The notes: generated by a model from the letters alone, not told the origin. A DNA stretch of 64,000 nucleotides from Taudactylus pleione (GCA_031769625.1 JAUIMM010000202.1:10464001-10528000); one strand, 5' to 3'. Positions 43,981 to 55,233 are shown, numbered from the stretch's first letter. A program made the numbers and translations.

Positions 43981-44489
43981 TGGAGTATTTTGGTACAGCT
44001 CAGTAGGGAAAGCTAATGAAAAGTTCCCCTATATGTATTGATTTGTACCTTTTCCAAAAAGGACTTATATGGTATGCAGCCATTTCTCATGTGTATTTTA
44101 TGTTGCAATAAATGATTTACTGCTTAACACTATGGATGTGTTCCCCTTATATTTTTTATGACATCTTTACGAGGGACAATAGAATATTAAGGGACACATA
44201 GTATTGAAAACTGCTTTTTGACGGATTCAAGTTTGGATTACTTTATGACTTTCTGGATCATATTGTAGTATTGGTGACATCACTATCCGGAGGAAATTAT
44301 CTTCCTATGAAAAACGTGACTATATATCAAAGATCTTATATTCGTATCTTTGAAACTATATGTATTTATCCTTACCCGTTAATTCTGGGTTGTGGTGTAC
44401 CTTTTTAAGGTAGAGAGCTTGGACCTTTTTATTTTTTAAGAATTTGTATCTTGTGATCTGGTGTTTATCGCTTAGGTATTAGGCAGCCT

Positions 44490-45060
44490 TCCTTCAGTGT
44501 GCGTGCACAAGTGTGTATTTATAATGTGTATACTCTGTACTATAATACACAGCAGTATGCATACCTCAATGTAATCACTACGCACTGTGTATATTCTGTA
44601 CCACCATACACAGTAGTGTGTACACCTCAATGTTATCACTACACACTGTGTATACTTTGTACTACCATACACAGCAGAAGGCACACCTCAATGTTATCAC
44701 TACACACTGTGTATACTTTGTACTACTATACACAGCAGTGTGTACACCTCAGTGTTATTATCACTACACACTGTGTATATACTGCACCATTATTACATGG
44801 CAGAGTGTACAGCTAAATGTTATTACTACACACTGTGTATATACTGCACCATTATTACATGGCAGAGTGTACAGCTAAATGTTATCACTACACACTGTGT
44901 ATATACTGCACTATTAGAGTGTACACCTCCATGTTATCACTACACACTGTGTATATATTGCGACATTATTACATGGCAGTGTGTACACCTCCATGTTATC
45001 ACTACACACTGTGTATATACTGCACTAGTATACACAGCAGAGTGTTTACCATCAGTGATC
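44490..45060 (+). repeat. Satellite of about 60-bp unit, right block
   Basis: About nine units of CTACACACTGTGTATACTTT, GTACTACTATACACAGCAGT and GTGTACACCTCARTGTTATCA. They are more regular than the left block. Long plus-strand open frames simply follow the repeat. Confidence 0.9.
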
Positions 45061-45652
45061 ACCTCAGTGAGGATAATTAAATATATACACAATGGAAAGA
45101 AGGAAGACAGGACAGAAATGGAGGCAGATATATACATAAATGGGAAAAGAAAAAGGCAGAATACAGGGTATAAGAACAGTGAAAACAGGCAGAGGGGCAG
45201 AGAGAAGGAGATGACAAGACAGAGAGAAGAAATAGAAGTAGCAGGAGATAATAAATAGAAGTATAAGTCACATAAAGCGAAGTTTTCCTGTCACTAGCAC
45301 AGCACCTGTCACTAGCACAGCACCTGTCACTAGCACAGCACCTGCTCAAACAGCCGACCAGAGAAATTTCTATAAAATGGCTGCCAAGCAGCATCTCTGA
45401 AATAGCACTGACACACCCTCTGCCAATCCTATAGGCTAACCAAACCTAACCCCACCCCACAACACTATCTCACTAAACAACTAGCCCCTTCTTGTCTAGA
45501 GGCCGACACCCACAGGCTCGGGTGTTTACTTTAACTCCTTGCATATGAAATGCACTCCGTCCTAATTCTCATAATGTTATGATAGAATATAAGTAAAAAG
45601 GATGTGGGCATATTCTTTCCATTAATTGGTCTTGTGTAATTTATCATGAGTG

Positions 45653-45654
<2 letters not shown>
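45061..45654. other. Unrecognised, with a small 18-bp tandem repeat
   Basis: TGTCACTAGCACAGCACC is repeated about three and a half times at 45287-45345. The purine-rich left part (45095-45250) shows nothing else. Confidence 0.55.

Positions 45655-45695
<41 letters not shown>
45655..45695. repeat. (TA)n microsatellite
   Basis: An uninterrupted TA run of about 40 bases. Confidence 0.95.
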
Positions 45696-45698
<3 letters not shown>

Positions 45699-45740
45699 TT
45701 TGCACAGTATGTTGGTCAACTACGTAGAATATTTCATTTA

Positions 45741-45954
45741 GGGTCTTATTCATTATGTTAATTATTAAGGGACGGGATCCGAAGATCAGCTGTCCCCACA
45801 AATGCATGGGTGAAAGTTAACACTGTCAAGTCTGACTTGGCTGTGATAGTGCGCCAGTGTGATCCAGGGGTTCCTACAGGTGCAGGTGAATAGCCTTGAT
45901 ACTTATTAATTTGCACCTGCTTTTGTATAAATGTAGTGATGATGAATAGACCCC
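45741..45954. mobile_element. Small MITE with GGGTCTTATTCATTA ends, TTA target duplication
   Basis: Left end GGGTCTTATTCATTATG and right end AGTGATGATGAATAGACCCC, with TTA at 45738-45740 and 45955-45957. 214 bp. Same GGG-type ends and 3-bp duplication as the Harbinger-like MITEs. Confidence 0.8.
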
Positions 45955-46162
45955 TTAGTAATGACATATCTGCTTTCAAACTTCAAACTTCAAAACTTTC
46001 CATGCTTCAATAAGTCTATTAGGCTTAAACATACAAATTTACTAATACAATCTGATCTGTGAGCTTCTGTTTGGAAGGCCCAGCAATACATGATCTTCTG
46101 TGGAGTACTAATATCTATTTTGTTTTGGGCAACAAAACCTCGTAGCAAAGTCTGGGCTAGCC

Positions 46163-47167
46163 CAGGGCCGCAACTAGGGGGGGGCTAGAGGTGCACGTGC
46201 ACCGGGGGGGGATTGTGGGGGGGGGTGGAAAAAGCTGACTCAGCCATCCAAAAATGGCCACCACCAAAGAGGAGACAGATGCTAAAGGTCCTTACTAGCC
46301 GTCCGCATGGACTCTATTGAAAATGGACATCCTTCAATGGCCGCCGCCAAGGAAGAGACAGATGCTAGAGGTCCTACTGGACCTCTAGTGTCTGTTAGCA
46401 GAGCGCAATGCACACAGCGTTCGCGAAAGTGCCGGGAACGCTGGCGCTGCCGGGAGAAGATGCTGAAAGCTGCATCTTCTCCCGTGAAATTCCCTGGCAA
46501 CGAGCATAAACTCCCCTGGAAACGAGCATAAATCCCACTGGAAACGAGCATGTAACCCCTGGCAACGAGCATGAAACCCCTGGCAACGAGCATGGCACCC
46601 CTGGTAACGAGCATAAATCCCCTGGCAACGAGCATGAAAACCCCTGGCAACGAGCATAAAACCCCATGGCAACGAGCATAAAACCCCATGGCAACGAGCA
46701 TAAAACCCCATGGCATTGAGCATGTAACCCCATGGCAACGAGCATGTAACCCCATGGCAACGAGCATGTAACCCCCTGGCAACGAGTATGTAACCCCCTG
46801 GCAACGAGCATGTAACCCCATGGCAACGAGCATGTAACCCCATGGCAATGAGCATGTAACCTCTGGCAACAAGCATAAACCCCCTGGCAATGAGCAGGTA
46901 ATTTTATAGTAATTAGAAGCCTTACTGTGGGATATAAAATGGTGTCAGGCAAATATGTAGGTGGCACTTTGGTAATAGGCATTACAGTGTGTGGCATAAT
47001 GTGTAATGGGCATTATGGTGTGTGGAATAATGTAAGTCACTATACCAGGGACGTCTGAGTAGTGCAATGCCTTATGGAGGAGCAAGGACAAACTCAAGGT
47101 ACAGGAAGGGAGGGGGCGCAAAATTGCTGCCTTGCACCGGGTGACGGATACCCTAGTTTCGGCCCTG
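46163..47167. mobile_element. hAT-like non-autonomous element carrying a 20-bp minisatellite
   Basis: Left end CAGGGCCGCAACTAGGG and right end ACCCTAGTTTCGGCCCTG are inverted repeats. GCTAGCC is duplicated directly outside (46156-46162 and 47168-47174). The interior includes a G-rich left flank, a minisatellite (46490-46900) and a GGGCGCAAAATTGCTGCCTT block near the right end. CAGGG(G/C)CG-ACTAGGG ends with a 7-8 bp duplication fit hAT. No transposase. Confidence 0.8.
46490..46900 (+). repeat. Minisatellite, 20-bp unit (CCCCTGGCAACGAGCATGTAA)
   Basis: About twenty units of CCCCNTGGCAACGAGCATRWAA. Open frames on minus reading as repeated MLVARG text (for example 46385-46876) are repeat artefacts. 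Confidence 0.95.
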
Positions 47168-47286
47168 GCTAGCCCCATATTGTTTTACCTTCACCAATGT
47201 GAGTTCTTACCAAAAAAGATTCAAACACAAGTTGTTCCAACTATGCTGCAGGTGACTTACTGATGATGTCACAGGGAAGAGACATA

Positions 47287-47780
47287 GGGCCTCATTCAGA
47301 GGCGGTCGGAGGGTGCAAGCGGGCGCTCAGAAACTGGGCGGCCGCTTGCATCCTGACCGCCCGCCTCTGTTTCGGTCGTTAGGCTGTGGGTTTACACCCA
47401 CAGCTCTAATGACCGCTAGGGTGATGGTCGCAATGGTCAGAGACCATCGCGACCATCGGGGCTTATGACGAGATCCTAGGGTAGGGTCTCACTTGTCGTA
47501 AGCCCCGGAGAGCATCTGGCTCTGTCAGAGCCGGAAGCTCTCCACTGACATCACTAGTAGCTGCCACCCCCCCAGCCCGCCTTCCAAACGGGGCGAGCTG
47601 TCAATCAACATCGACAGCTTGTCCCCTTTGGAAAGAGACCCGCTACGACCGGCGCTGTCGGTCGTAGCGGGTCTCACGCATGTGCACGAAGGAGCCGACT
47701 CCCTCGTGCGCATGCGCACTTGACAAACATCGAGGCGGCCGTGCGGTCGTAGACCGTATGGCCGCCTCTGAATGAAGGTT
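47287..47780. mobile_element. PIF/Harbinger-like MITE, ATA target duplication
   Basis: Left end GGGCCTCATTCAGAGGCGG, right end GCCGCCTCTGAATGAAGGTT, with ATA at 47284-47286 and 47781-47783. The last two bases of the right end have drifted. Palindrome-rich class: GCTGTGGGTTTACACCCACA, GACCATCGCGACCATCGG and CGACCGGCGCTGTCGGTCG. Confidence 0.8.
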
Positions 47781-47783
47781 ATA

Positions 47784-48270
47784 TTGTGCAATACATAATT
47801 GCATACGTAGCTCTCTAATATAATCATTGTAAGTAGTGCTGTAAGCTGGGACTCACAAAGTCTCTCAATGATAAAACACAGCAGTAACTTATTTATAAAG
47901 TGTGCACGGTGTGTGTGAAGACAGACCCATAGGTCAAAGGGGGACCTTGTACATGCTGCTGGCATTGTCATCTTTCGAGCAGTGTCTTTGGAAAGATATC
48001 TCTGACACAGAAGTCTTTGCTCTCTTCTGTGCATGCACCATGTTTCCAAAGACATCACTGAAAAGATGGTGTCATGGCAACAGGTACAGGTGGGTGGTGC
48101 TGCATGGTTGGTTGGTCCACTGCTCATAGGCCCCCCATCTGTTAAAAAGCCCATGTAGCAAAGCTGCATTTATTGCCAAATATTGGCTTTATTACAGATA
48201 ATAATGGAATTATCCTTACTGACTATAAGCCTAAGTATAAATTCAGAAAATAAGCTATTTTAGAATAATG
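47784..48270. other. Unrecognised non-coding sequence
   Basis: No feature beyond short open frames without domains. Confidence 0.35.
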
Positions 48271-48568
48271 AGGGTGGTATCCAATTAGCCCCGGACATTG
48301 TTCGGGTGCTAATGGATCCTCCGGGGTTATCCAATTAGCCCCGAAGTTGGGGCTTTTTTTCAGGACCTGATGTGTCCCGAAAAATAATCCATGAAAGCGC
48401 AATTTTTTCACCCCTGTAATGGCAAATACACATAGGTCTGTTAGCTTATCACGGATCCTATCTGTTTTTGGGAGAAATATCCTATTATTTTGTCCGAAAT
48501 AATAGGATAGAGGGAAAAAAACATCTGCAAAGACCTAGGATAATAGCGGCTAATTGGAGACCCCCCCT
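48271..48568. mobile_element. MITE with TATCCAATTAGCC inverted ends
   Basis: AGGGTGGTATCCAATTAGCC at the left and GCGGCTAATTGGAGACCCCC at the right are inverted. An extra ATCCAATTAGCCCCG copy occurs at 48327. Target duplication not clear. Confidence 0.55.
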
Positions 48569-48733
48569 TAGTGTTTTTATTTTATTTTTAATCCTATGTT
48601 TAATCCTATGAGTGGGAAGACCCACATATCACAGAAAGTAGAGAACGTGGTGACGAAGTGGTCTTAAGATCTTTAGTAATGGTGAAAGTGTTTGGAAATC
48701 CTACCAGTTTCTGATCTTTCCCTCCCACACAGA

Positions 48734-49322
48734 GGACCTGATTCAGAACCGCTCGCTAGATGCGTATGCTCGCACCCAGCGTATGTAAATTTGAGAAGGC
48801 AGGCAATCGCATGGCAAGGCATTAGCACGCCCACTATCTCTTTGGCATACAATGGTGATGTGTATGCAGACGCCCACCAGCCTGTCTTAAGACGCCCACT
48901 TGCACACGTCATCTCCAGGAAGTGTATGCAACCATCGGTACATCGTTTACCATTGGATGTGATCGCAGCACTTGAAGTTGACCATACCCTACTGCAAGCA
49001 CTGAAAGCACTTCGATGTAAAAACAAGCCAGGTGACGTGTACTATGACACTGTCTATAACTTATGCACGACTCTGAAACGGCGTTAAGACGCTCAGGCAC
49101 GCCTGCGTTCGCATCTCCACTCCCCCGTGTCTAGCAGCCAGCCACTGTCACCACCCACAAACAGCTTCTCCCATCACTCACTCTGCTGGGCTGTCTATGC
49201 GCAGCGAGTGAACTCTAGCTGCGGGTCGTGCATGCGCACTGTGATGCGTACGCATGCGCAAAATGCAAACATCGGCCGGCTACGAGCGAACGCATCCTAG
49301 CGAGTGGGTCTGAATCAGGTCC
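48734..49322. mobile_element. PIF/Harbinger-like MITE, AGA target duplication
   Basis: Left end GGACCTGATTCAGAACCGC, right end GTGGGTCTGAATCAGGTCC, with AGA at 48731-48733 and 49323-49325. The class matches the nested copy at 525-1014 in inverse orientation (ACCATCGGTACATCG, GTGTACTATGACACTG, TCACCACCCACAAACAGC). Confidence 0.85.
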
Positions 49323-49325
49323 AGA

Positions 49326-50199
49326 GTACCTTCTTCTGCCTGTAGGAAAACACGATTACTGCTTTATGTGACACTTCTAGAAGACATGCCACACAGTAGT
49401 CATTATGCAGGCAACACTTTATAGCCAAGTCTGAAAAAAGACTGCCCTCATGTCTGTTTACCACCATCTGTCTCTGTTGGGTTCTCTCCCGGCAGAGAAT
49501 GTGAAATAATGAGCATGCGGGTACACACAGTACTGTCTTATGCTCGCTGGTTGACGGATGTATTCCTCTATCGTACTGGGTGCAGTTTCTAGTGAAATTG
49601 TAACTAGAGATGAGAGCTGCAGCCTCAGGATATATAATATTTGGATTACTTTATTTTGGTAAAGTCTAAAAAAAATCTTTTGCTTCTTTCTTTCTTTCCT
49701 GCATTGTTGATTTTTTTTCTAAGTCTAATATATAATTTACATTGCTACACAAAATTAAAGTTGCTCAAATCAATTTGTATACTAAGGCTGGTGCTTGCAA
49801 GGGCAGCGTTACTTAGTAAAGCAAAACAAAACATTTCCCCAGCACACTCACTGTATAAACCAGAATAAATCTATCTTTGTATTTGTTAAGACTTCATTAC
49901 ATACATCCCAACTGTCCAGATTTCAGCGGGACAGTCCCGCTTTTCAGACACTGTCCCACCTGTGGGCCGCAGTGTCCCACGGGCGGATGGAAGGTTGAGT
50001 AGCATTTGACCACTGCTGCTCTGCACAATTCCCTAAAAGTCTCCTCCACATGTCCATATTGGGGTTTGCACAATCTTATACAATATCCTTCCTACTTGTT
50101 TTCAAATTAATTAACATCCCCTTTATACCAGTGGAGCATATATGCAATCTTATAGATATCATACCGCTTCATTTGGTCAACTATAAATTTTAAAATAAT
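49326..50199. other. Mostly unrecognised; contains a GGGACAGTCCCG repeat piece
   Basis: At 49895-49985, CATCCCAACTGTCCAGATTT, AGCGGGACAGTCCCGC and CACTGTCCCACC resemble a widespread interspersed repeat. The rest is AT-rich with no gene. Confidence 0.4.
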
Positions 50200-50557
50200 A
50201 CAAAAATGCGCATAGTGGCTGCGTCTATTGTCGCAGCTGGTACTTCATCTTTATTCTAATGCTGTTGCCGATGGGTGTACTATTGAGTTGCCCACTGGCT
50301 GCAGTGCAAATCCACCGATGTACAAAGATGCACTATCGGCACACCATGATGCAGAATATCCGACTGAACATGGCCACCGGAGTCAGGGCAGCTGCATCTG
50401 GTAGCCACTGCACCCAGAAATGCCCATCAGAATTGCATGGCTCTTTGTACAGTTTCAATCTGTATCTTTGTTTGGTAACCATAGGAACGCATGCGCAGAT
50501 GAAAACCATCGGTCACTTGCACCTATTGGCTTCTCTGCGTCCACCTCTGAATCACCC
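50200..50557. mobile_element. Old MITE ending CACCTCTGAATCACCCC
   Basis: GCGCATAGTGGCTGCGTCTA at the left and TGCGTCCACCTCTGAATCAC at the right. The left terminus is not a clean GGGNC end, so only the right boundary is defined. Related to 24061-24156. Confidence 0.45.
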
Positions 50558-51035
50558 CTGAGTATCACTCTATTGCACAGTTCCATATACACCAATTTAT
50601 CACCAGTTTATGTTCAATATTGCATAATCCAGAGTGATATTACAGATGTGTCCTCATAAACTGTGGCTGCAGCCATGCCAAACAGTCCCATTGTGCGAAT
50701 TAGTCTAAATATGTGTACGAAGTGCTATGATGCAGCAACCATGGCTTTTTTGGGTATGATCTACAGTAAAAAGATCGACAGTGTCTAGGTGACACCAACT
50801 GGCATACAGGCAATAGGTTGACAGGTTGTTTTTAACCCTAATCTTCACCCTAAACCTCCCCTTTGTGCCTAACCCTAACTCCTGGTGCCTAACCCTAGCC
50901 CTCCCTCCTAGTGCCTAACCCTAACCAGATCGTGCCTAACCATAACCATCCCTCCTAGTGCCTAACTCTAACTGTTGGGATAAGTGCCTAACCAAAATCG
51001 TCCCCTCTAGAGCCTAACCATAACCCTTACAGTAA
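50558..51035 (+). repeat. Eroded repeat with CCTAACCCTAA units
   Basis: AGATCGACAGTGTC and TTGACAGGTTG words at 50770-50830 precede CCTAACCCTAACTCC / CTCCTAGTGCCTAACCC units up to about 51030. Same architecture as 33380-33915. Confidence 0.55.
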
Positions 51036-51839
51036 GGGGTAAATTTACTAAGATCCGTGTTTGTCCCGATTTGCATTTTCGGGTGATAATATCACTTTTT
51101 TGCAAATCAGGAATTTACTATCATTAAAGTCGGGTGATTTATTAATTTTTTCAGGTTGAAATCGGGTGGTTTAATGCCGCAAATTCGTCCGTTTTGAACA
51201 ATAGAAATTATATCACCATCGGCTCAATTCGGAAGTACTTTTCACTTTTTTAATACAAATCAGGAATTTTTTTTACACTCAGATTGGGAACTCAATAGAA
51301 GTTTTAAATGCGCCACCTCCTGAGCTGCGAGTTGCCATCAAACATACACAAATCAGTCTGATTTGTGTATGTTTCTGAATGGCAAGGGTGTTGTAAGGGT
51401 TAATTTTTAAAAAAATTACGTGAGGTCCCCCCCCAAAAGGCTAACCAGCACCGGACTTGCCAGCCTGTCGTGGTGCCTAAAATTACGGGGAAGAAAACGT
51501 GTAGGGTTCCATGGTAAATTAGATACCAGCACCTGGCTGCAGGGCCAGTCCTGGTTTTAATTATAGGGGGGAAAAAATACGTAGGGGTCCCCCTAGAATT
51601 AAAACCAGCACCGGACCCTTACTAGCAGGGTGCTGATGCCACAGCCAGGGGAGCCCTTTCACCGTGCCCCCCAGCCGCAGCATCAGTCCTGACCGCTGGT
51701 CAGCCCAGACCAGGGATCTCTGGGGAGTTGGGGACCCTCCCAATAAAGGGGACCCCCCTCTCCAGGGCACCCCTGGCCTAGGCTGATAGCCTGGGGCTAT
51801 CCCCGCCACCCTGGGGCGGTGGGTGGCTGGTTGATAAGA
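51036..51839. mobile_element. Interspersed repeat beginning AGGGGTAAATTTACTAAG
   Basis: The left 360 bases have terminus-like text AGGGGTAAATTTACTAAG and hairpins such as ACACAAATCAGTCTGATTTG. The following GC-rich part holds two related AACCAGCACCGGAC blocks and GGGGACCCCCCTCTCC. Right end not found; class uncertain. Confidence 0.4.
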
Positions 51840-52955
51840 GTATGTAATGTAAGTTAAAAGAAAGAATACACAGACGTAGTACAAACAACAATAGAATAGA
51901 TAATTTTTTTCTGACTTTTTTAAATTCGCAGCTAAACTGACACTGCATGCAGTCACAGCGCAAATATGCACATAACAAAAATGCACTGGAGTACAGCACA
52001 CAGACTGGTAGTACACACAATATAAGAATTTTTTTTTACACTTTTTTTTACATTCACAGCTCAACTAACACTGCGTACAATGCTTATATGTACGTGAACA
52101 AAAATGCACTGGGGGACAGCGCACATACATTATCTAAACAACAATAGAAGAAATTAGTTTTTTAAAACTTTAAAATTTGCAGCATGCAGTCACAGTGCTT
52201 ATATTTACGTGAACAAAAAAGTACTTGGGGACAGAGCATAGACATTGGGCCTGGTTCAGTAGTGCATGTTAGTGCTGAACACAGTTTCCCGATGTTCGGG
52301 AATCTGCGCAGTAATTGACATTCTGCTGCCATTTCTGGGCGGGGAGGGGGCGGCGATGGCCTTCCTTTCCTGAAACGGAGGCGTGTCACCGCCATTGGAG
52401 GGGAAGTAAGAGGCCAGGATCTCCGTCGGCTGATGTAGATTTCCTGGCCTCTTCCTCTCAACTGCAGCAGCTGGCTGTGTGACACCATGGGTCACTTTAG
52501 CCGGCCGATGTTACGCAGATTATCCGATGCTGCGTTGGACAACGCAGCTCGGATAAGTAATGCACAGGAGGTGTGATGAATTTGCATTACCAAATCTGCG
52601 AGGATCGGAATTGCAAAGCTGCCTGCATGCAGATGTGCAATTGCAATCCTTGCTGAATCAGGCCGATAGTACAAACAACAATAGAATAATTTATTTTCCA
52701 CTTTTTAAATTTGCAGCTTAGCTGACACTGCGTGCAGTCACAGCACTTATATGTACGTGAACATAAATGCACTGAGGGACAGCCCACAGACGTAGTACAA
52801 ACAATAGAATATTTTTTCCACTTATTTAAATTTGCAGCTTAGCTGACACTACGTGCAGTCACAGCGCTTATATGTACGTGAACAAAAAGTCACACTGCTT
52901 ATATCGCAGTGGGGTATGGCCTGCAGAGTCACAGTGCAGCACCACTGTGTGATAG
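51840..52955 (-). repeat. Tandem repeat, about 127-bp unit, broken by a MITE
   Basis: GTAGTACAAACAACAATAGA, TTTTTTCTGACTTTTTTAAA, TTTGCAGCTNAGCTGACACT, GTGCAGTCACAGCGCTTATA and TGTACGTGAACAAAAATGCA recur in this order at least five times. Four copies lie left of the MITE at 52246-52665 and two right of it. It lies leftward of the hAT promoter end at 53955, in the position that the arrays have in the element at 7653-13137, so it may be the corresponding internal array. Confidence 0.75.
52246..52665. mobile_element. GGGCCTGRTTCAG-family MITE in a tandem repeat
   Basis: Left end GGGCCTGGTTCAGTAGTGC, right end TTGCTGAATCAGGCC. The repeat unit resumes on the right with ATAGTACAAACAACAATAGA. The target duplication is not clean. 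The interior (GGACACGGAGGC-like and CCATTTCTGGGCGGGGAGG) matches the fragment at 54362-54620. Confidence 0.7.
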
Positions 52956-52959
52956 TTAA

Positions 52960-53280
52960 GGTGCCCATACACGGTGCGATATAGCAGCCGATCCGACGGA
53001 TTGGTAAGATATTGCTGCTATATCGTACCTACTGTGTGTGGGCATGATATCTGCCAGCGCGTGCTCCCATGGGGTCGTACATTGCACCTCCAGATCTTAC
53101 TGTATGTTCACTTGATCTGGGGATGCGATGTACGCTCCCATGCAGCGCTATGCGGGTGGGGGTGCCGGCATATCGGGCGGTCGGCCACCTGATCGCTTCG
53201 TGTGTGGGGACCGCCCGATATAACGCCCGGCAGATTCCAAGTCGCATAACAAGGAGCATATCGCACCATGTATGGGCAGC
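52960..53280. mobile_element. TTAA-target MITE with GGTGCCCATACACGGTGCGA ends
   Basis: Left end GGTGCCCATACACGGTGCGA, right end TATCGCACCATGTATGGGCA. TTAA precedes it (52956-52959); the right flank is ATTA. Inner hairpins pair CGATATAGCAGC with later TATCG words. A relative of 34747-35090. Confidence 0.7.
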
Positions 53281-53394
53281 ATTAGACTAGAAATATATAT
53301 TATTATAATTCCTGGACTAGAAAAAATAATAAACAATGATTTGCTCTCTGCCTATACTGTAAATCTAGCGCTGCCAATGTTAACAGTGTTTAAC

Positions 53395-53755
53395 ACTAAG
53401 GGGACTAGAGTGGGCACAGAACAGCAGTAGCTACTGGAGCAGGAGAGGATGGACACAGCACAGCAGCACCCACTGGAGGTGGAGAGGATGGACACAGCAC
53501 AGCAGCAGCCACTGGACATGGAGTGATGGACACAGCAGTAGCCACTGGACACCGTGAATGGAGTAAACACAGCACAGCAGCAGTCCCTGAAGATAGAGAG
53601 GATGGACGTAACACAGCAGTCACTGGACACAGGGAGTGGATGGACACAGCAGCAGCCTCTGGACACAGGGACTGGAGTAGCCAGAGCACAGCAGCAGCCA
53701 CTGGAGGTGGAGAGGATGGACACAGCACAGCAGCCACTGGACATGTCAGCATAAA
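53395..53755 (+). repeat. Minisatellite, about 40-bp unit (GGATGGACACAGCACAGCAG)
   Basis: Eight or nine units built on AGAGGATGGACACAGCACAG followed by CAGCCACTGGA with variable insertions. Lies just downstream (minus) of the hAT TATA box. Confidence 0.85.
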
Positions 53756-53798
53756 CTGGAGTCAGTGTGAACTGGCACCGGAATCACTGCGAGAGGGA

Positions 53799-53806
53799 CT
53801 TATATA
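53799..53806 (-). promoter_or_regulatory. TATA box of the second hAT element
   Basis: TATATAAG on minus in GATTCTATATAAGTCCC, matching the promoter at 7813-7820. Confidence 0.6.
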
Positions 53807-53963
53807 GAATCTAAAACCCGTGAGAATCTGACTCCGGGATGCTGATGTTTTGCCTTGATTTGATACGGGAACATAAGAACTGTTGCTTGGATTCTCCTGG
53901 ATCGTGGAAGTTTTGGTTGGCTCGGTTTTTAGAAAACGGAGCCTACACATCTCTAATAAGGAC

Positions 53964-54361
53964 ACATTTGTGTAATTTTCCACACTGTCTCTGGTTAAAT
54001 GTCAAGGGCTTACTGATACAACAATAGTTAGTATTGATCCTCTGTAATTAATGTTCCAACAAATAAAGCGCTTTATGGTATTTATGTACAATTTATGCAC
54101 AAACCTGTATTAGGGAGACCCTAATTTGAGGCAATAATAAAAGCTGATACTTATTGTACTCAGCACCAGTAGTCCATCTTTGCGGGGTCCTTGGAACTCT
54201 TGGAAGCAGGTGCATCAGCGCCAAATACAGATTGTGTTGAGGCTGATTTAATTAGCAGTTCTCTATTGTGGTTTCACTGGCGTTGTTTCCAATGCGACTA
54301 CGGCCATAATGTGGTCTATGTCCACCAGCTGCAGCTCAGTCTCACTGTCAGAATTGCAGTC
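53964..54361. other. Unrecognised non-coding sequence
   Basis: Nothing to report beyond short AT-rich DNA. Confidence 0.35.
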
Positions 54362-54620
54362 TGTCGGCCTGATTCAGAGATCTACACTTATGTTTGCCTA
54401 CATCTCAGATTGTTGGAGGTCTGCTCATGTGCAGAATGGGTCCTGCATCCTTGCACGCTGTGCCCCAAGGTGATTGACATGCTGATGCCGTTTGGAGGCG
54501 GTTTGGGGGCGTATTTGGCCTGCGTTTCTGGACACGGAGGCATGTCGCCCCCATTTTCTGGGAAAGCCGGAGCCAGGGTCTGTGTCTTCCTACGTAGACT
54601 TCCTGACGCCATCTGAGCAG
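54362..54620. mobile_element. GGCCTGATTCAG-family MITE, left part only
   Basis: Starts CGGCCTGATTCAGAGATC. The interior shares GACATGCTGATGCCG, GACACGGAGGCATGTCGCC and TAGACTTCCTGACGCC with the copy at 52246-52665. No right terminal repeat. Confidence 0.55.
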
Positions 54621-55230
54621 ATACGTTGCCCATAATTAGTAAACGTCTTTTTGCTTCCTACGGATATTCCCAACACATTCTATTATAATCTGGCTCTGAA
54701 ACAGGATATATTACAAACTATTATATCCAAGAAAAATATTTTATTGTATGAAAATAATTCCATATTTTATGTATTCATGTATGGATGGGCCCTGGTTGAA
54801 TAGTTAATGCTCTGCAGGAACCAGTGGGGCTTTTGGTGCTATAAGGATATGAATAACTTGAATAAGGAGATATGTCTTATCAGGAAGGTAAGAACAAGTA
54901 TTTAATAAGGAAACCGGATCATGAACCTCATGTGCTGGGCAATATGCAATTCTCTGTCACACCAAAGAGAATGGAGGTGAACAAATTATAGATAAAACTC
55001 TTCCTTTTGATATGGAAATTCTGATCTAGATACCTGGAAATTGGTCTTCCAGCAACAGCAGTCAGCCTGAGAAAACATGAATAGCCTTCTTATTATAAAA
55101 GGTGTTTAGCTGTCAACACAATTTTCAGCCATTACCATAATGGTTTTGTAAATGTAATTTTATTATTGCGATTTAAAAATCACAATTTGGGAGATGTGCA
55201 TCACCTGGAAAATGTTTTTCCAGATTAAAA
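54621..55230. other. AT-rich non-coding sequence
   Basis: No gene or repeat boundary seen. Confidence 0.4.
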
Positions 55231-55233
55231 TTA

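Larger units (their letters stand above)
43023..44487 (+). mobile_element. Penelope-like element, 3' fragment inserted in a satellite
   Basis: The fragment contains a GIY-YIG endonuclease remnant (43278-43520) followed by about 430 bases and a hammerhead-like relic (43948-43980), then a terminal segment including TTGCAATAAATGATTTACTG. The same 60-bp satellite lies on both sides, which implies insertion into the array. Reverse transcriptase is missing, as in the usual 5'-truncated copies. Exact ends were not determined. Confidence 0.7.
53290..53955 (-). mobile_element. Promoter end of a second hAT element
   Basis: Read on minus it starts TAGAGATGTGTAGGCTCCG, runs through a GGGTTTTAGATTCTATATAA promoter and enters a tandem array. 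This is the same order as in the element at 7653 (end, CCGA-rich block, TATA box, array). The 8 bases outside the end are ATAAGGAC; the other end with a matching duplicate was not found, so the element is truncated or very long. No transposase is visible between 51.8 and 53.9 kb. Confidence 0.65.

Noticed and set aside
44499..45258. Open frames through the 60-bp satellite
   Set aside because: The unit lacks stops in some phases; cysteine/tyrosine-rich text is a composition effect.
46282..46997. Open frames of about 200 codons on minus with MLVARG repeats
   Set aside because: Direct product of the 20-bp minisatellite and open in three frames.
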